From positions 27,327,691 through 27,391,690 of the forward strand of contig NC_035161.2 of NCBI RefSeq assembly GCF_001659605.2: 64,000 nucleotides of DNA, in the 5' to 3' direction. A program made the position numbers and the translations under genes. The number at the start of each line of letters is the position of its first letter. Within the stretch, counting starts at the first letter, position 1. Under the pieces are notes generated by a model, which was not told the origin of the DNA, searched no databases, and saw nothing but the letters and a program-made list of their open reading frames with translations. Shown one piece after another: positions 23,901-36,546 of this stretch. This DNA is from Manihot esculenta (taxonomy: Eukaryota; Streptophyta; Magnoliopsida; Malpighiales; Euphorbiaceae).

Positions 23901-26603
23901 AATATTTTTTTCATGTCATATTTGTTGCTTGAATGCAAATATATGATGAATTTGATGCTCAATTACAGATAAATATCTGTGAATTAGAAGGGCTTGGCTC
24001 ATTACTATTATTAGTATTGTTGATGTTGTTATTATTATTATTTTTATTATTATTGTTTTCTCATGTACTGAAGTGCCAACATTCCATTGAAATGTTAACT
24101 GATATATAGAGTATTGAGGTAGAAGGATATATCCCGCTATCATTTTTAACATAAAATTGTTCAATAACTGTAGTTTTCATAACTTGTCACAATATATATA
24201 TTGCGGATTTTTCTCAATATTTTCAATTTGTGAGAGTTCCAAACCATATACCTTGGGCTTGAAAGTTGAAATTGAGCCTGTTGAGCAAGTAAACTAAGGG
24301 TGGAGTCACTCAGCCATTGTTGAGTTTAAAAAAAATAATCTGAACATAAAATTATAAGTGTAAAAATTGAAAGCTGAGCAAAAGTTAGAATGGTTAAAAT
24401 AGTTTTTTAAATATTTTAAATTAGAGTAAATTACTAACAATTACGTTTGTCTTGAATTGTTATACACTTTTACATATTTTTGTTGTTGTGGTTTTTTCAT
24501 AAATTAAATATCCTTTCTAACTTATTTTTATTTTATTCATTAAATATTCATATGTTAATCATTTCTTTGTAAGATTTTTAAATAAAAATATAAGAAATGA
24601 TTAAATAGATTAATTAATATTTTTATCTTTTAAAAGAGAATATCATATATATATATATGGATTTCGTTATTTAACATGGTGATTTTTTTATATTAGTAAT
24701 ATTTGCTCTGATATTAAACGGTATTTCCACCAATATTATATCTGTAATTTTCAAAACTCAACATTTACATCGATATAAATAATGAAGCCCTTGATCTTTC
24801 TTGAAAGGTTTCTAAAAACTTTTGTTGGAGTGAATTGAGATCAAGGAAAATATGACTATAATTTGACATGGTAATGGCAGTAAATTTTATTTTCTTTTGA
24901 TACTTCAATATTGAATGCTATGTTTTCTTTGTTTTAAGGATTTTCTTGGTTCCCTTACCCCAAGTGCAATTCTATGATTATTTAGGATGTTACGATGAAG
25001 ATCATATCCTTTTCTCAACAAGGACCTCGAGCTATATGTATCCTCTCTGCAAATGGTGTGATCTCAAGTGTTACGCTTCGCCAGCCTGATTCCTCTGGGG
25101 GCACACTAACATATGAGGTGATGCTTTACCCATCCTTAAAAAAATATTTTATTTTCTCATGTTGTAGTTGAGCATCTTGGTCCCAATTGCATGGTTCTCA
25201 CTCATGCTACCTTTTTAACAACAGCTTCCATGCATGTTTTTCATGTTAAAACCCACCATTTAGGCATTTTCCACATTCATGAACTTCCAACTTTATTTTA
25301 GGAGGCTTCTTTTCTACAGCTTCTTGTGAGCTTGGGTTCTTTCACTTGGTGCTGGAATGCTGGTTCAGTTCATTCAAACTCTGTTTTTGTTTGAACACTT
25401 TAAATTCTCAAACATCTTGACAAACCATTTGACATGGAGTCAAACATGTTGCAATACGCAACAATGAAGTCCATGTGGAAAATTTTGGTTTGCTGGTTAC
25501 ATAGCATGGCACGCTATATTTTTCAAGTCAGGTTGGAATCTCTCTGTTCTGGGATAAGCAATAATGACCTTTCTCTGTTTATCTGTACCAAGCTTCATCT
25601 TAGTCATCATTTGTATAATTCTAACTTAGTGGCTATCTAGATTACTTATTAACCATTCAAGTGACAATTATTTGTGATTTGCAATCATGGTTGAATGAAG
25701 TTGTTGAGACGAGTCAGGGAATGGAGATTTGATTTATGCATTTGTCGCTCGTGAAGCTAGCCTTGCTACCAGAAGGATTTTGTTCATAAGTCCAGTGTTA
25801 AGATTATGTAATGGTGGAATTATTGGCTAATTATCTCATCCAAGGGCATGATTTTTGCTTGCATGCAGTCATCCCTACTTTATTCCCTTGTGTATAAACT
25901 ATAATCGGTGGAAACCTTATCATCCCTTTGGCTTTCTTCCAGGGTCGCTTTGAGATACTATCCTTATCTGGTTCATTCATGCCAACTGAAAGTGGAGGAA
26001 CTAGGAGCCGATCTGGTGGAATGAGCGTGTCATTGGCAAGTCCAGATGGACGTGTTGTAGGCGGTGGAGTTGCAGGTCTATTGGTAGCTGCAAGTCCTGT
26101 TCAGGTTTGTCTTGTCAAGAGGCATCATCTTCTTCTATGTTTTTCTCTGCATTGAATCCTTTGGATTCTGAACTGTATTAGAAAACAATCTATCTGAAGT
26201 GAATTGCTCTCAGAATACAAAGACACATGAAGTCTGATACATTTTCCCTCTGCTCTTTTCTATATTTGATCAGGTTGTAGTAGGCAGTTTTCTGGCAGGG
26301 AACCAGCATGAGCAGAAACCAAAGAAGCAGAAACCTGATTCAATATCAATATCAACTGTTGTCTCACCAACCATTGCAGTTCCTATCTCTACTGCTGATC
26401 CAAAATCAAACCTTTCAACTGCCGCCGTTCCCATTTCTACTGCTGATCCTAAACCGAACCTTTCATCTCCGACATTTCGTGGAACTGCTGATCCTAAACC
26501 GAACCTTTCATCTCCGACATTTCATGGAGATAGTTGGTCTCCTTTGCCGTCGGACTCGAGAAACAAGCCAACTGATATTAATGTGTCTTTGCCAGCAGGT
26601 TAA
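20941..26603 (+). CDS. AHL1: AT-hook motif nuclear-localized protein, AHL1 type
   Basis: Five exons: 20941-21310, 23778-23845, 24986-25117, 25943-26104 and 26274-26603. All junctions are GT-AG and phases close, giving 353 aa. The order is: an acidic/Gly-rich N-terminus, a Pro tract (about 44-56), an AT-hook KKKRGRPRKYGPDG at residues 65-78, then a PPC/DUF296 domain at about 132-254. The PPC domain contains FTPHIITVNAGE and the GRFEILSLSGSF core. The tail ends NKPTDINVSLPAG. The intron-containing structure and the tail match the AHL1 branch of Arabidopsis. AHL proteins are known to bind AT-rich DNA through the minor groove and to multimerise through PPC at nuclear matrix sites. Only one good AT-hook is visible. 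The tail contains a 45-bp in-frame duplication. Intron 1 is about 2.5 kb; intron 2 carries an ATT microsatellite near 24000-24060. Confidence 0.95.
26391..26528 (+). repeat. In-frame 45-bp minisatellite in the AHL1 tail
   Basis: Within exon 5, 26439-26483 and 26484-26528 are 45-bp copies with one mismatch. They encode the 15-residue unit TADPKPNLSSPTF(R/H)G. A 48-bp diverged unit at 26391-26438 precedes them. The repeats lie outside the AT-hook and PPC domain, in the low-complexity Ser/Pro tail. Confidence 0.9.
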
Positions 26604-26909
26604 CTTGATTCACCTCACCGGTGCATTAACCAGTTCGTCACTGACGATAAGGACATGAATGAAATTCCACTGGAAACTCACCTTCATGTGTTGTCTGTAG
26701 AACTTATTGAAAAATTTGAGTACTGACATTTTTATTTTACTCCCTTTGTTTTCTGGTAGTTTTTTTTAGTTAGTTAGCCAATTAGGTAGGGTCTTGCTGC
26801 TGTTGTGCCATGTAGAATATTTGATGTAATTCACACCTAGATTTGTCTGGGAAGTGCTGGTGGTTTGTGTCTGAAAATTGTTGTTCTAACATTTCTTTAC
26901 TCTTTTCTT

Positions 26910-29525
26910 TTTTTTTGCATTATTTTCTACTGTTCTTATTTATAGGATCCTTTATGGGGTTTCTAATTTGAGAGAATTTTTGTTTTCTGATCTTCTTTGT
27001 GTTAGTACTTAAACAAACTACATTCTGTTCTGTCTCTTTTGATCTGTAATTCAAACTTTACTGAGCACAGAGAAAATCTTAGGGCAGTTTCCTTTTATTT
27101 ATTTGTGAAAAAATAATTTATATCTAGAAAATATTTTTTTATGAAAAAATGTATTTTCAATAAAAGATAAAAAAATATTGATAAATTTATATATAAATAA
27201 AATTTATACAATGACTTACTTTTAAAAAGAAAATTATTTAAAATTCATCTTTTATAAAATATAAAAATTCTTAATTTTACTTACAATTATTAAGGACTTA
27301 ATTTAATTAATTATTAAAAATATATGTTAAAAGAAATAAAAAAATATTATAAAATTAAAAGAATTTAAAATAAAAGATAGAATTTCATAATATAAATTAT
27401 ATAATAAATTTTATATAGTGTATGATAAATATAAATAATTTATGCTAAACTTATAGTGGTGATATTATTTTTATTGAAGATTAACATAAATGGACACCCT
27501 ATATTAAAATAAATAACTTTATAATGATGATTTAAAATAGTAGTTAATTAAAAAAAATTCTAATTCAATATATTAAAATTTAAATTATATAAGAGTAATA
27601 ATAATAAAAATTCTAAATTATTCGTATTTTAATAAATATATCTAAAACTTAATTAATATATTTAAACTAACTACTTAAATTTATTTATACCCAACTTTTA
27701 CGTTTAACTATTAAATTTAAATAAAATGCCACATTATCATATATTTCAGCACAAAAAATTAATATTTTAATATAATTTAAATATATAACTTTTTAAAAAA
27801 ATTCTAAATTTTATTAATTTTAATAAGTATATCCTCAACTCTTTTTAACAAATATATTCTAAATCAATTTTTTATTTATTTAATTTTTAATTTTAAATTC
27901 ATTTACTTATAATTTTAAATGATAAATTTCTAAGAGTTAATAATTTATTTATTTTTTATTTTTTATCATTTGTATAAATGTTGTGGTAATAATATTAATA
28001 GTAAATTATAATTTTTACTATTTAAAAATTTATTATATTTATTATATTTATTTTAATAGAGTTAAAAATTAATAATCAGTCTAATTAATTAAAAATGATA
28101 AAATAAATTTAATTTATAACTATAAATTATATTTTGTATAATAAATTTATTTATTTTAAATTTATTAAATTGATTATTAATTTTTTTCTAATCAAAATAA
28201 ATATAATAAATATAATTATTTTTTAAGTCGAGAGGATTGTGATTTTTTATTTATTAAAGTTAATGTTATCACTAATGCTTATCACTTGTAACTATACTAA
28301 TGTAAAAATAAAAAATAAAAAATAAGTTATTAAGTTTCAAAATATATCGTTTAAAATTATACTAAATTAAAATTAAAAATTAAATAAAATTAAAATACTG
28401 ATTTGAGATATATTTATTAAAAAAAATTTATAATATAATTATTAAAATTAATAAAATTTAGAGTTTTTTTAATAATTATCAATTATATTAAAATATTAAT
28501 TTTTTTATACTGAATAGAATAATAACGTATTATTTTTATTAAATTTAATAGTTAAAACTTAACGGTAGATTATAAATAAATTTATATGATTAATTTATAA
28601 TATATTAATTACCTACAGATAATTCAAATTTTTTTAGTCATTATTCCTGATTAAAATGATCAATAATTTTGATGTTAATTAAATAAGTTTTATAATTTTT
28701 TGTTAATTTTTTTGGATTCTATTAACTATCATAACATAAATTTCTGCTTATAATATGACTATGGACACATGATATATTGTAAATTGGAAGTTTCTAATTT
28801 TTTTAAAATATATAGAAAAATACATTAATGGTCACAATGAAATTTATTTATTTAGTCTAAGATTTAAAAAATTGTATTTTAACTGAAGATTTTTATAGTA
28901 AGTTTTTTCTATACTTATATTTTTTTATATAATTAATAATTTTTTTGTCAAAACTAATAATTTAGTTCCTATTTTTAAATCATTCAATCAAAATATCTAT
29001 AAATTTTTAAAGATCAAACTTTTTCATCTTTTAGTAAAAGAAAAAAAATAGTTAGAAATCTTATTCTGAAAATTAAAAACTAAAATTAATTAGCTATTAA
29101 AAATTAATATATTATAAGAAAAATTAAACATTTTAAAAATTAAAAAATATATGAAAAAATTAACAAAAATGAATAAAAAATTAAATTATGAATACATAAA
29201 ACGAGTAAAAATTATAAGTTTAACTTCAAATTAATTTTAAACTAATAAAAATTAGTTATATTTTTTAGCACGTCTCAAACAATTAACAATATTAGTACGA
29301 ATATAATAGAATGATGACACAATACAGAGAATACTAAAAAGTGATAATAAAAGGAATTTATATATATTAAACTCTAAAATTTATAATTTATATAAAAGGA
29401 TATAAATATTAAAAAATATATAATTAATTATTGTCAAACACTAAATATGAGAAAAAAAAAAAAAACTAAAACTTTTCATGAATCATTACACGCTAAGTTA
29501 TTTTTAAATAAATAAATAAAAATTT
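26910..29525. other. Very AT-rich intergenic DNA
   Basis: After the presumed 3' end of the AHL1-type transcript the sequence is almost entirely A/T with stop codons in all frames. I see no gene, no clean inverted repeat and no target duplication. Confidence 0.7.
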
Positions 29526-29529
29526 ATAC

Positions 29530-30645
29530 AATAGCAATAGCAGAATCTTGGCTAACATATAGGGTCCTCCATTTTTCATCTTCGCTTTTTCTTGTTTTCA
29601 ATGTTCAACACCATAATCTTGGCTGTTATCGTTGGAAGGTATGGACCATCTGTGGAAGAAGGTGATGGGGTCTGCTATTCCTTCCAGTCTTCATGTGATG
29701 ATGGATGGAGATAACATATAGGATATTGTTAAGGGTGAAAATAACCACCAAATTGAAACAAGCAAAGATCGTCTAAAGCGTTGCTTCAAGCAACCAGCAC
29801 CTAGGTCAAGGATGGCTTCAATAAATTGAAAGAAAACGCCCATTACAGTGAAGAAGAAGGTGTGCTTTTCGGCAACTCAATCATGTCTTTCAAGACTTTA
29901 CTCCACAAACCACAAACCACAAACCATCATCAGTAAGCTTTTGCTGAACCTAGATAGAGAGGCAGCGTCGATTTGAATGCCTCCACCTAGATAGAAAAAC
30001 ACACGAACACAAACAAGAAAAAGAGCAACAAGTAAAACCGCAAATCTAACGATGGCTTTCTATTCTTCACCGGATTAGCTAGCAAAACGAAATACCATAC
30101 TCTCCAAAAAGAAGGGAGAAGGTAGTCCCCCTGGTTTGATGGAGAGGAGGACAGGCATGGAGAGATCGATAAAGAAAGGAGACTTGCTCCCAAAAGAAAA
30201 GAGAACCATAGGAAGAAAATTTCTCTCTAGATAACTAGAGAAATTATCAATCAATACATGTCATTTCTCAAGTTGATATTATTTTGAACCGTGATACGTA
30301 AGGCTACTTGGCTATTGAATTTAAAGAGAGCCATTATGATAGCAAAACTGCGATGTCGTGAGCCCATGCAAGTGTCACTGTAACCACCTAGCGTGCAACT
30401 TCAAAAGCTGAATGAACGGATAAACCACAACCAATCTTGTTTGATCATCGATTTATAGTTGTACAATCATTAATCAGCTTTTCACTCGGTTGTTTGTTGC
30501 AAGATTTCAAAACAAACAGCAAGCTGAGTAGTTGCGGAATTCCTTCACTAACCACGATTTGGTAATTTGTTGTTTCAGATGATCAGAACGTAGGGAAAAT
30601 GAAAAGGAAAAAAAAAAAAACTGGGAATTGGAGCCACGGCCACTA
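29530..30645. other. Unassigned islet of balanced composition
   Basis: About 1.1 kb of near-coding composition lies between AT-rich DNA and the CLPR2 3' end. All frames on both strands are interrupted; the longest is 68 codons at 29987-30193 on the minus strand. I do not recognise protein similarity on either strand. A decayed retroelement or pseudogene, or part of a long CLPR2 3' flank, are the options. Confidence 0.35.
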
Positions 30646-30868
30646 TCCTGTTCCTCCATGACATAAACTTTGGTAATTGATGATGATCAATATAACTAGA
30701 TACCTTTTCGAGACAAAGTATTTAAGTACCTCTGATTATATGGGAGGGATGCAAAACAGGAATTGAAAGAAAATGCTTCTTCCTAACTGAATAGCCAATT
30801 GTACAAGTAATTAAGAAACTTTCTGTAAGTTCCAACAGTCATAAGCTGAGGTGATGAACATGTATACA

Positions 30869-33813
30869 CTAACCAAGACCAGCTGATGGATCTCTGGGAC
30901 GATCATCAGCATCTACTGCAGGTGGCCTGATTATACGATCAATTAGCCCATATTCAAGTGCCTCCTGAGCATTGAAGCGTTTCATTCTGCTCAGGTCCTT
31001 GTTAATCTGCACGTGGAAAATATATTCTTAGTTTACCTAGATTATGTTTTTGAACAATAAGTCAGTACCCAAAGAATCTAGAGAAACAGACAGTTTAAAT
31101 GATTTTAAGGAAAACCTATGAAAGAACGGGAGAGAAATTCATATGGGCATCATTGTTGTGGTAGCATCTATGATTCACATTTACAATGAAAATCTCAAAC
31201 ACTCTTGCTTTCTGTGATTATAAAAAACCAACGAAAACCAGTTGACTGAAGGATGCAAAAGACAGGACTAGAAGTCCTTCATTGACACGCTAACCTTCTC
31301 AGCAGGTTGTCCTGTGTTCTTGGCCAACTCATTGTAAAGATAGTCCTTGATCCTAAGAAGCTCATTTGCTTCATTACGAATGTCATCAGCCTGTGAGCGT
31401 GTCATATATTTCATGTCGTTACAAACAAGCATGACAGCTGTGGAATACAAAGAAAGTGCATCTTTTCATAAGATAACGGAATTGACACCTGACCACGTGC
31501 AGCCCCAGCTGGTGATTGTAGAGCAATCCTTGAAAGAGGCATTGCAGAGCGATTTCCCTTCAACACAGGAGAAAAATCATAAGAAAGTCTCAAGATGGAA
31601 ATTCAGGCTGCAATCACCAAATAGCACGTTGTAAATTTTACATAAAATTATAAGAGATAATGCAGAGGAAATCATCATTACAATATTCTACTATGGATTC
31701 TGAGTCTACAACTTAAAAGACTAAGATTTCAACATATCTTGATTCAATAAATATACCATGTGATCAATATGGTAAAAAATACACTAGACAATTTCCAAAA
31801 TGTAGAATAGAGTTATCTAATAGCAGTGCCAGTCAACATTTGTTCAAGTAGCTGAATTTTATAGTGGCCAATTCCCCAAATAGCCACACTTCATTAATAT
31901 TGACTTCACATTCTACCTGATAGAAAATGCAGCCAAAATTTCATCCATTCAGATTCCAGTAGGAGAAAACATTAGTACATTACCTTTTCCCCAGCAGCAA
32001 GAATAAAGCCTGCTAGATTATAGGCAAATCCCACACAGTGGGTAGCAACAGGACTTTTTAAGCTCTGCATAGTATCATATAAAGCTAAGCTCGGAGTAAG
32101 CTGCAAATGAACAACTTTTTTATCAGAAATGTATCATAATATAAGCCACAAATAAAGTAGATATATTCTGTCAAATAAGACTTGATTTATGAGGAACTCA
32201 CATCTCCACCAGGACCATTAATGTACAAATATATCCTTTTGGAATCATCAATAGTGTCAAGGTACAACATCGTTGCCAACATTTGGTTGCTAAATTCTTC
32301 ATCTATATTTTGTCCAAGGAAGATTACGCGCTCTCGATACTGCAGCAAATGAAGTAAGTTGGCTTTTGAACATGCACCAAAAAAAATTTAAAAGCTACTA
32401 TGTACTTCATAAAGAAACCTGCAACCCTCAGAAAGCAAACTCCATAGCACTGTACAGTCAAGTCATTGATTAACCTTTCAATTGTTCTTGCAAGGGACAT
32501 TCAAGAACAAATTTTGAAGACCTCTATACATGCAATAATAACGTAACAGAACATATTGACAGGAAAAGGCAGAGTTTCACAGAAACGTTGGAACAAGTTC
32601 AGAAAGAAAATTCAAAAGAGAGCTAATCATATCATCAAGTTATCAACCTAAAGACAACTATAAGTTGTCCAATCCTTGTTGTGTGCTCTCCTCTGCCTGT
32701 GGTAATAAACCAAGACTACAATATATACAAAAAATTAACCTTGATCAACTTACCAGGGCATTCCACAAATCAACCCATTGCCAAGTTCCCTCACCAGGAG
32801 TTCTATAGGGCACCCTTGGTGTCCCTATAGGCATCATTTTAACTCCTGCCCTTATTGGTCTATGGTTGCGAGTCCTGCAAGCACAAAATTGTGTCACACA
32901 CAAAGCATACATAGAAAAAGAAAACAAAATGCTGGAAGTAGAATACTTGGTTCACAGTTGGGGTTGATTGCTATGCAAATTCAAACAGAAAAAAGCGGCA
33001 ATTTTACCCATTGAACTCATCACCAAAGGGAACCCAAAACTAAACATTGCGGGTAAATTAGCCCATAAGTTTATTTTGGGGAAAATAAGTCATAATTGAA
33101 CTGAGCACATATATTTGGCCTGTTGATGACAAGTTCAAGGAGCAAGTTGTTACTTTATCCACATTCAAACAGAGTAATTTAGATTAAACTTTAGTTTATG
33201 TTAAAACAACAGAGGAAAGTAAGTCAAGCATTCAGTAGAGAAATATGATAAAAGCCCGTCTATTATGTAATCAAACAAAAAATTAAAGCCCTGATCTTTT
33301 TATAAGCACATACAATTATTTAGCAGCCCTAATCATGTTACTGAACAAACAATCTAAAACCATCAATAGAAAAAAAAATATTAAACTGTTAAATTACCCG
33401 CATTGGAGGCTCTTGTTAACCCTTACATAGAACTCTGATGTCAAATTAGGCCTCCCAGTTGCATACAGACCTAATTTCATCCAAAAAAATACATGGATAA
33501 GAACAAAAGAAAATGGAAAAAGACAAATCTTCGAGGTGAGAGTGAGGCAAGTGAGCGGACCTGGAGATTGAAGCTTCAGTCCTGAATATAGCTTAGTTCC
33601 GCAACTGAAACCGATAATAAACACCCATTACTTAAAATACCAAATGAATCCATTAAAATTGTGACACCTGAAATTCCATTAATTTCGACAAAGACGCATA
33701 TATGAGTGTGCGTGTACGTGTGTGTATATAGGGGGCGTGATAAATGAATTAGGGTAGAAAGAGAGGAACCTGAGAGAAGGTTGGTTGAGGTTTGTATTGA
33801 GAGAGAACGCCAT
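30869..33813 (-). CDS. CLPR2: Plastid Clp protease non-catalytic core subunit ClpR2
   Basis: Nine exons in transcript order: 33813-33770, 33604-33561, 33470-33398, 32874-32754, 32339-32202, 32100-31984, 31557-31489, 31390-31295 and 31006-30869. Phases close to 279 aa, the length of Arabidopsis CLPR2. The N-terminus ([15 protein letters not shown]) is Ser/Asn-rich and free of acidic residues, like a chloroplast transit peptide. The Clp core follows: the [20 protein letters not shown] signature, [11 protein letters not shown], and YINGPGGD at the end of exon 5. At the ClpP catalytic Ser position the sequence is GFAYN-L (Asn168). At the His position it is RIALQSP (Gln193). This loss of the triad is the family trait of ClpR subunits. 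ClpR2 is known to sit in the ClpR ring of the plastid stromal ClpPR core and to be essential for plastid development. A short C-terminal tail ends DPSAGLG. Confidence 0.96.
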
Positions 33814-33959
33814 TTTCAATCTGAAAGAGAAAATGCAGTTCAGCTTAGGAAGCAAAACACCAGCGAGGTTTTTGATGGCTAGAAAGGGATGAAGGATTGC
33901 CTGGTGCCCGAATTATTATAAACTTTCATCTTCAACTTATGCTGGCCGTTCGATTTGGC

Positions 33960-34860
33960 CATCACATTAGATCAAATGAAATTTTTTTTCCCTTGTGATT
34001 TGTTTGAAATCACCATGATCTCCCGGGTACCGAAAAGATTGAATTGGGACGAGTTTGAGTAGAAGTAATTAAATTTGGATGGCTTGGAGTTGTTTATTTA
34101 TATAAATAAATTTAAATAATAAATATTTTATAATAATATTTATAAAGAATTTTATATATTTTTATTTAAAATTTAAAGTTACATATTTTTTAAAAATATT
34201 AAATTTTTTAAATAAAAATTATTAATAAAAAATTATTTTTATATAAATTACTAACAAACGGATTCAAATAATAATAATTGAGTTTCGAATGAATTCAAAT
34301 AATTTATATTAATTTTTAATTAAATTTAGAAAAATTTTGAATTAAAATTTATAATTAAATTTAGAAAAAGTTTTGATTGAAATCGAAATTGAGTAATTTA
34401 CCTATAGATTTTCATCTTAATCTTGATAATAAGTATGAATATATAAATTTAATATAAAGTATTTGATTAATTATTATTGAACTATTTCTATATGAAATTA
34501 AGTTCGGATGATTTCTCAGACAAAAAAAATTCAGATAATTGCACAATTAGATGGATTAGTTGGGGATTTTGTTCTATGCTATGAGTAGTATTTCAGGGAT
34601 AAAATTATTCTCCCACTATTTGCGAAATAGGTCACTTAATCAACATCTAGAAATATACTTCAGCAGAACTATAACTAAGAATTGAAAGAAATTCATTGTT
34701 TTCTTAGTGATTAATTATTAATTCCCACATTGGTGGATTACTAAATTACTAAATAGTAAAGTGGTATACAATAGCCTACTCAAATATATTAAATAATTTT
34801 AATTAAATATTTTGAATAAATGAAAATATCCTAAATAACCAAATTCTAGTTTTGAGATTT
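33960..34860. other. Intergenic DNA upstream of CLPR2
   Basis: The first few hundred bases hold the CLPR2 promoter, but no TATA box is convincing. The rest is AT-rich and carries no gene. Confidence 0.5.
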
Positions 34861-34861
34861 T

Positions 34862-35511
34862 TAAGAATGTAAACGAATCAAACTGTTCGTGAGCTATTCG
34901 ATAAAAACTCGATCGGACTTAGCTCGTTTTATAAATGAGTCGAGATCGAATTTACTTTTTAGACTCATTTAATAAATGAATCGAGTTTAAGCTCAGTAGT
35001 ATTCGGTTCGTTTAGATTCACGAGCTGACTCGTAAACAAGTTCGTGAACAGACTCACGAATAAACTTATTTGCTAATACTAATTCCATCGAAAGTTAAAA
35101 GGATATGGAGAATCGTGACTTTTCTATAGAATGACAATTCTTTTGCATTCTTTTTCATTAGTTTTAGATTTGAGATATTTCAATTAAATAAAAAAAATTA
35201 ATTTAAAAGTCTCTTAATAATTCTATAATTTAAATTTATTTATAATTTAAATAAATTTGAATTATATTAAACTTGTTTATAATATAATAGAAATCAAATT
35301 CGAGTTAAAATGAGTTCAAATTCGAATTTTTTAAATAGAGTTTGAGTTTGCTCGTTAATGTGATAAACGAGCTTATTACGAATCGAGTTCGAACCGAACT
35401 CGAGTTTAATATTTAAATGAAACTAGAATCGAGTTTGACCTTTTAAATTTATTTTCTAATCGAGTTTGAGCTTATTAAAGTTTGATTCGATTTGATTCGA
35501 TTACAGCCCTA
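34862..35511. mobile_element. hAT-type MITE, 650 bp
   Basis: The ends TAAGAATGTAAACG and (reverse complement) TAGGGCTGTAATCG match the common plant hAT-type TAGGGCTGTAA terminus, the left one with three substitutions. The element is flanked by GAGATTTT (34854-34861) and GAGATTGT (35512-35519), an 8-bp duplication with one mismatch. The interior is full of GAACTCGAGTT-like and GCTCGTTTA-like inverted motifs. No coding capacity. Confidence 0.75.
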
Positions 35512-35709
35512 GAGATTGTTGTGATACAACACCATATAATAAAATTACAATATAATAAAATTACAATGAAACTATTGCAAAATTAATTATATAATAGCCA
35601 ATTTAAAACTGTATCTATTTTAACTAAACTGTTTCATTAATCCTCAATGTTTTGCCATTTTATTGATATTAATGATAAATCCAATAGATAAGCATACCAT
35701 TCATGTTCA

Positions 35710-36145
35710 TTTTTTTTTCAAATCATATTTTTTAAAAATTAAAACATATTTTCATATTTCATGAAATCAAACAGGCTTTTAACGGTCCTGTTGTCAAATA
35801 AATTTGTTCAACATTATGTCGAACAACCCTTTAAATACCATCAACATGTTAATGTTGAACCATCGAACAACCCTTTAAGTACCACATCAGCGTATCAATG
35901 TCGAACTATCGAACAACCCTTTAAATACCACATCAGCGTATTAATATCGAACTATCGAACAACCCTTTAAATACCACATCAGCGTATCAATGTCGAACCG
36001 TCACCGAACATACTGACATAGTACTCAAAGTGTGGTTCCATATTCACAGTGTCAAACAAGTTTGTTCAACGCCATAAATTCGAAAATACTTTTTTAATTT
36101 TCATGATTTTTCTTTTTTTTTTTTACATGATTTGAAAAAAAGCTC
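35710..36145. mobile_element. Small inverted-repeat element carrying a minisatellite
   Basis: TTTTTTTTCAAATCAT at the left and ATGATTTGAAAAAAA near the right form a short terminal inverted repeat. The segment is flanked on both sides by TTCATGTTCA (35700-35709 and 36146-36155), a perfect 10-bp direct repeat. Duplications of 9-10 bp suggest a Mutator-like origin, but the TIR is short and simple, so the class is tentative. Inside are the 46-bp array and two related TTTGTTCAAC segments (about 35802 and 36060). Confidence 0.55.
35820..36001. repeat. 46-bp tandem minisatellite, four copies
   Basis: Units start with CGAACAACCCTTTAA at 35820, 35864, 35910 and 35956. The first is 44 bp and the most diverged; the others are 46 bp and nearly identical. 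The repeat creates an apparent ORF (35761-35970) that is an artefact of the array. Confidence 0.95.
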
Positions 36146-36546
36146 TTCATGTTCAAATCATATTTGGAGTTGAACATAAATAGAGAAAGGCAAAGCATAA
36201 GAAAATTTACATTGCAATTCACTCGTGAAGGATATCTAATAAAAGGTTACACTACAAAAACAAGAACAGCAGAAGAACTAGCGCTTAAGGACAAGATGCG
36301 CAGAGGCAGAGGGAAATCATAAACCAAGGAGGAACAGATAAATGAACCTAACACAGCCTCAAAAACATTTGGTATTAGCCAAAGGCCCAGGAATGCATAG
36401 CATCTTAAATCATAATTCAATGAATCAATCAAAAATCTACTGATCAGTCGATCCTGGAACGTGAACTATATCAATTACAACAGACCCCCTTGTTTGTCCT
36501 GATCATTCATACAAGCAACCGGTTCATGAAACCCAGCCCTCTCCAA

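Noticed and set aside
35761..35970. 69-codon ORF with a repeated peptide
   Set aside because: It reads through the 46-bp minisatellite. The repeat length is not a multiple of three, so the peptide is not a real tandem protein repeat.
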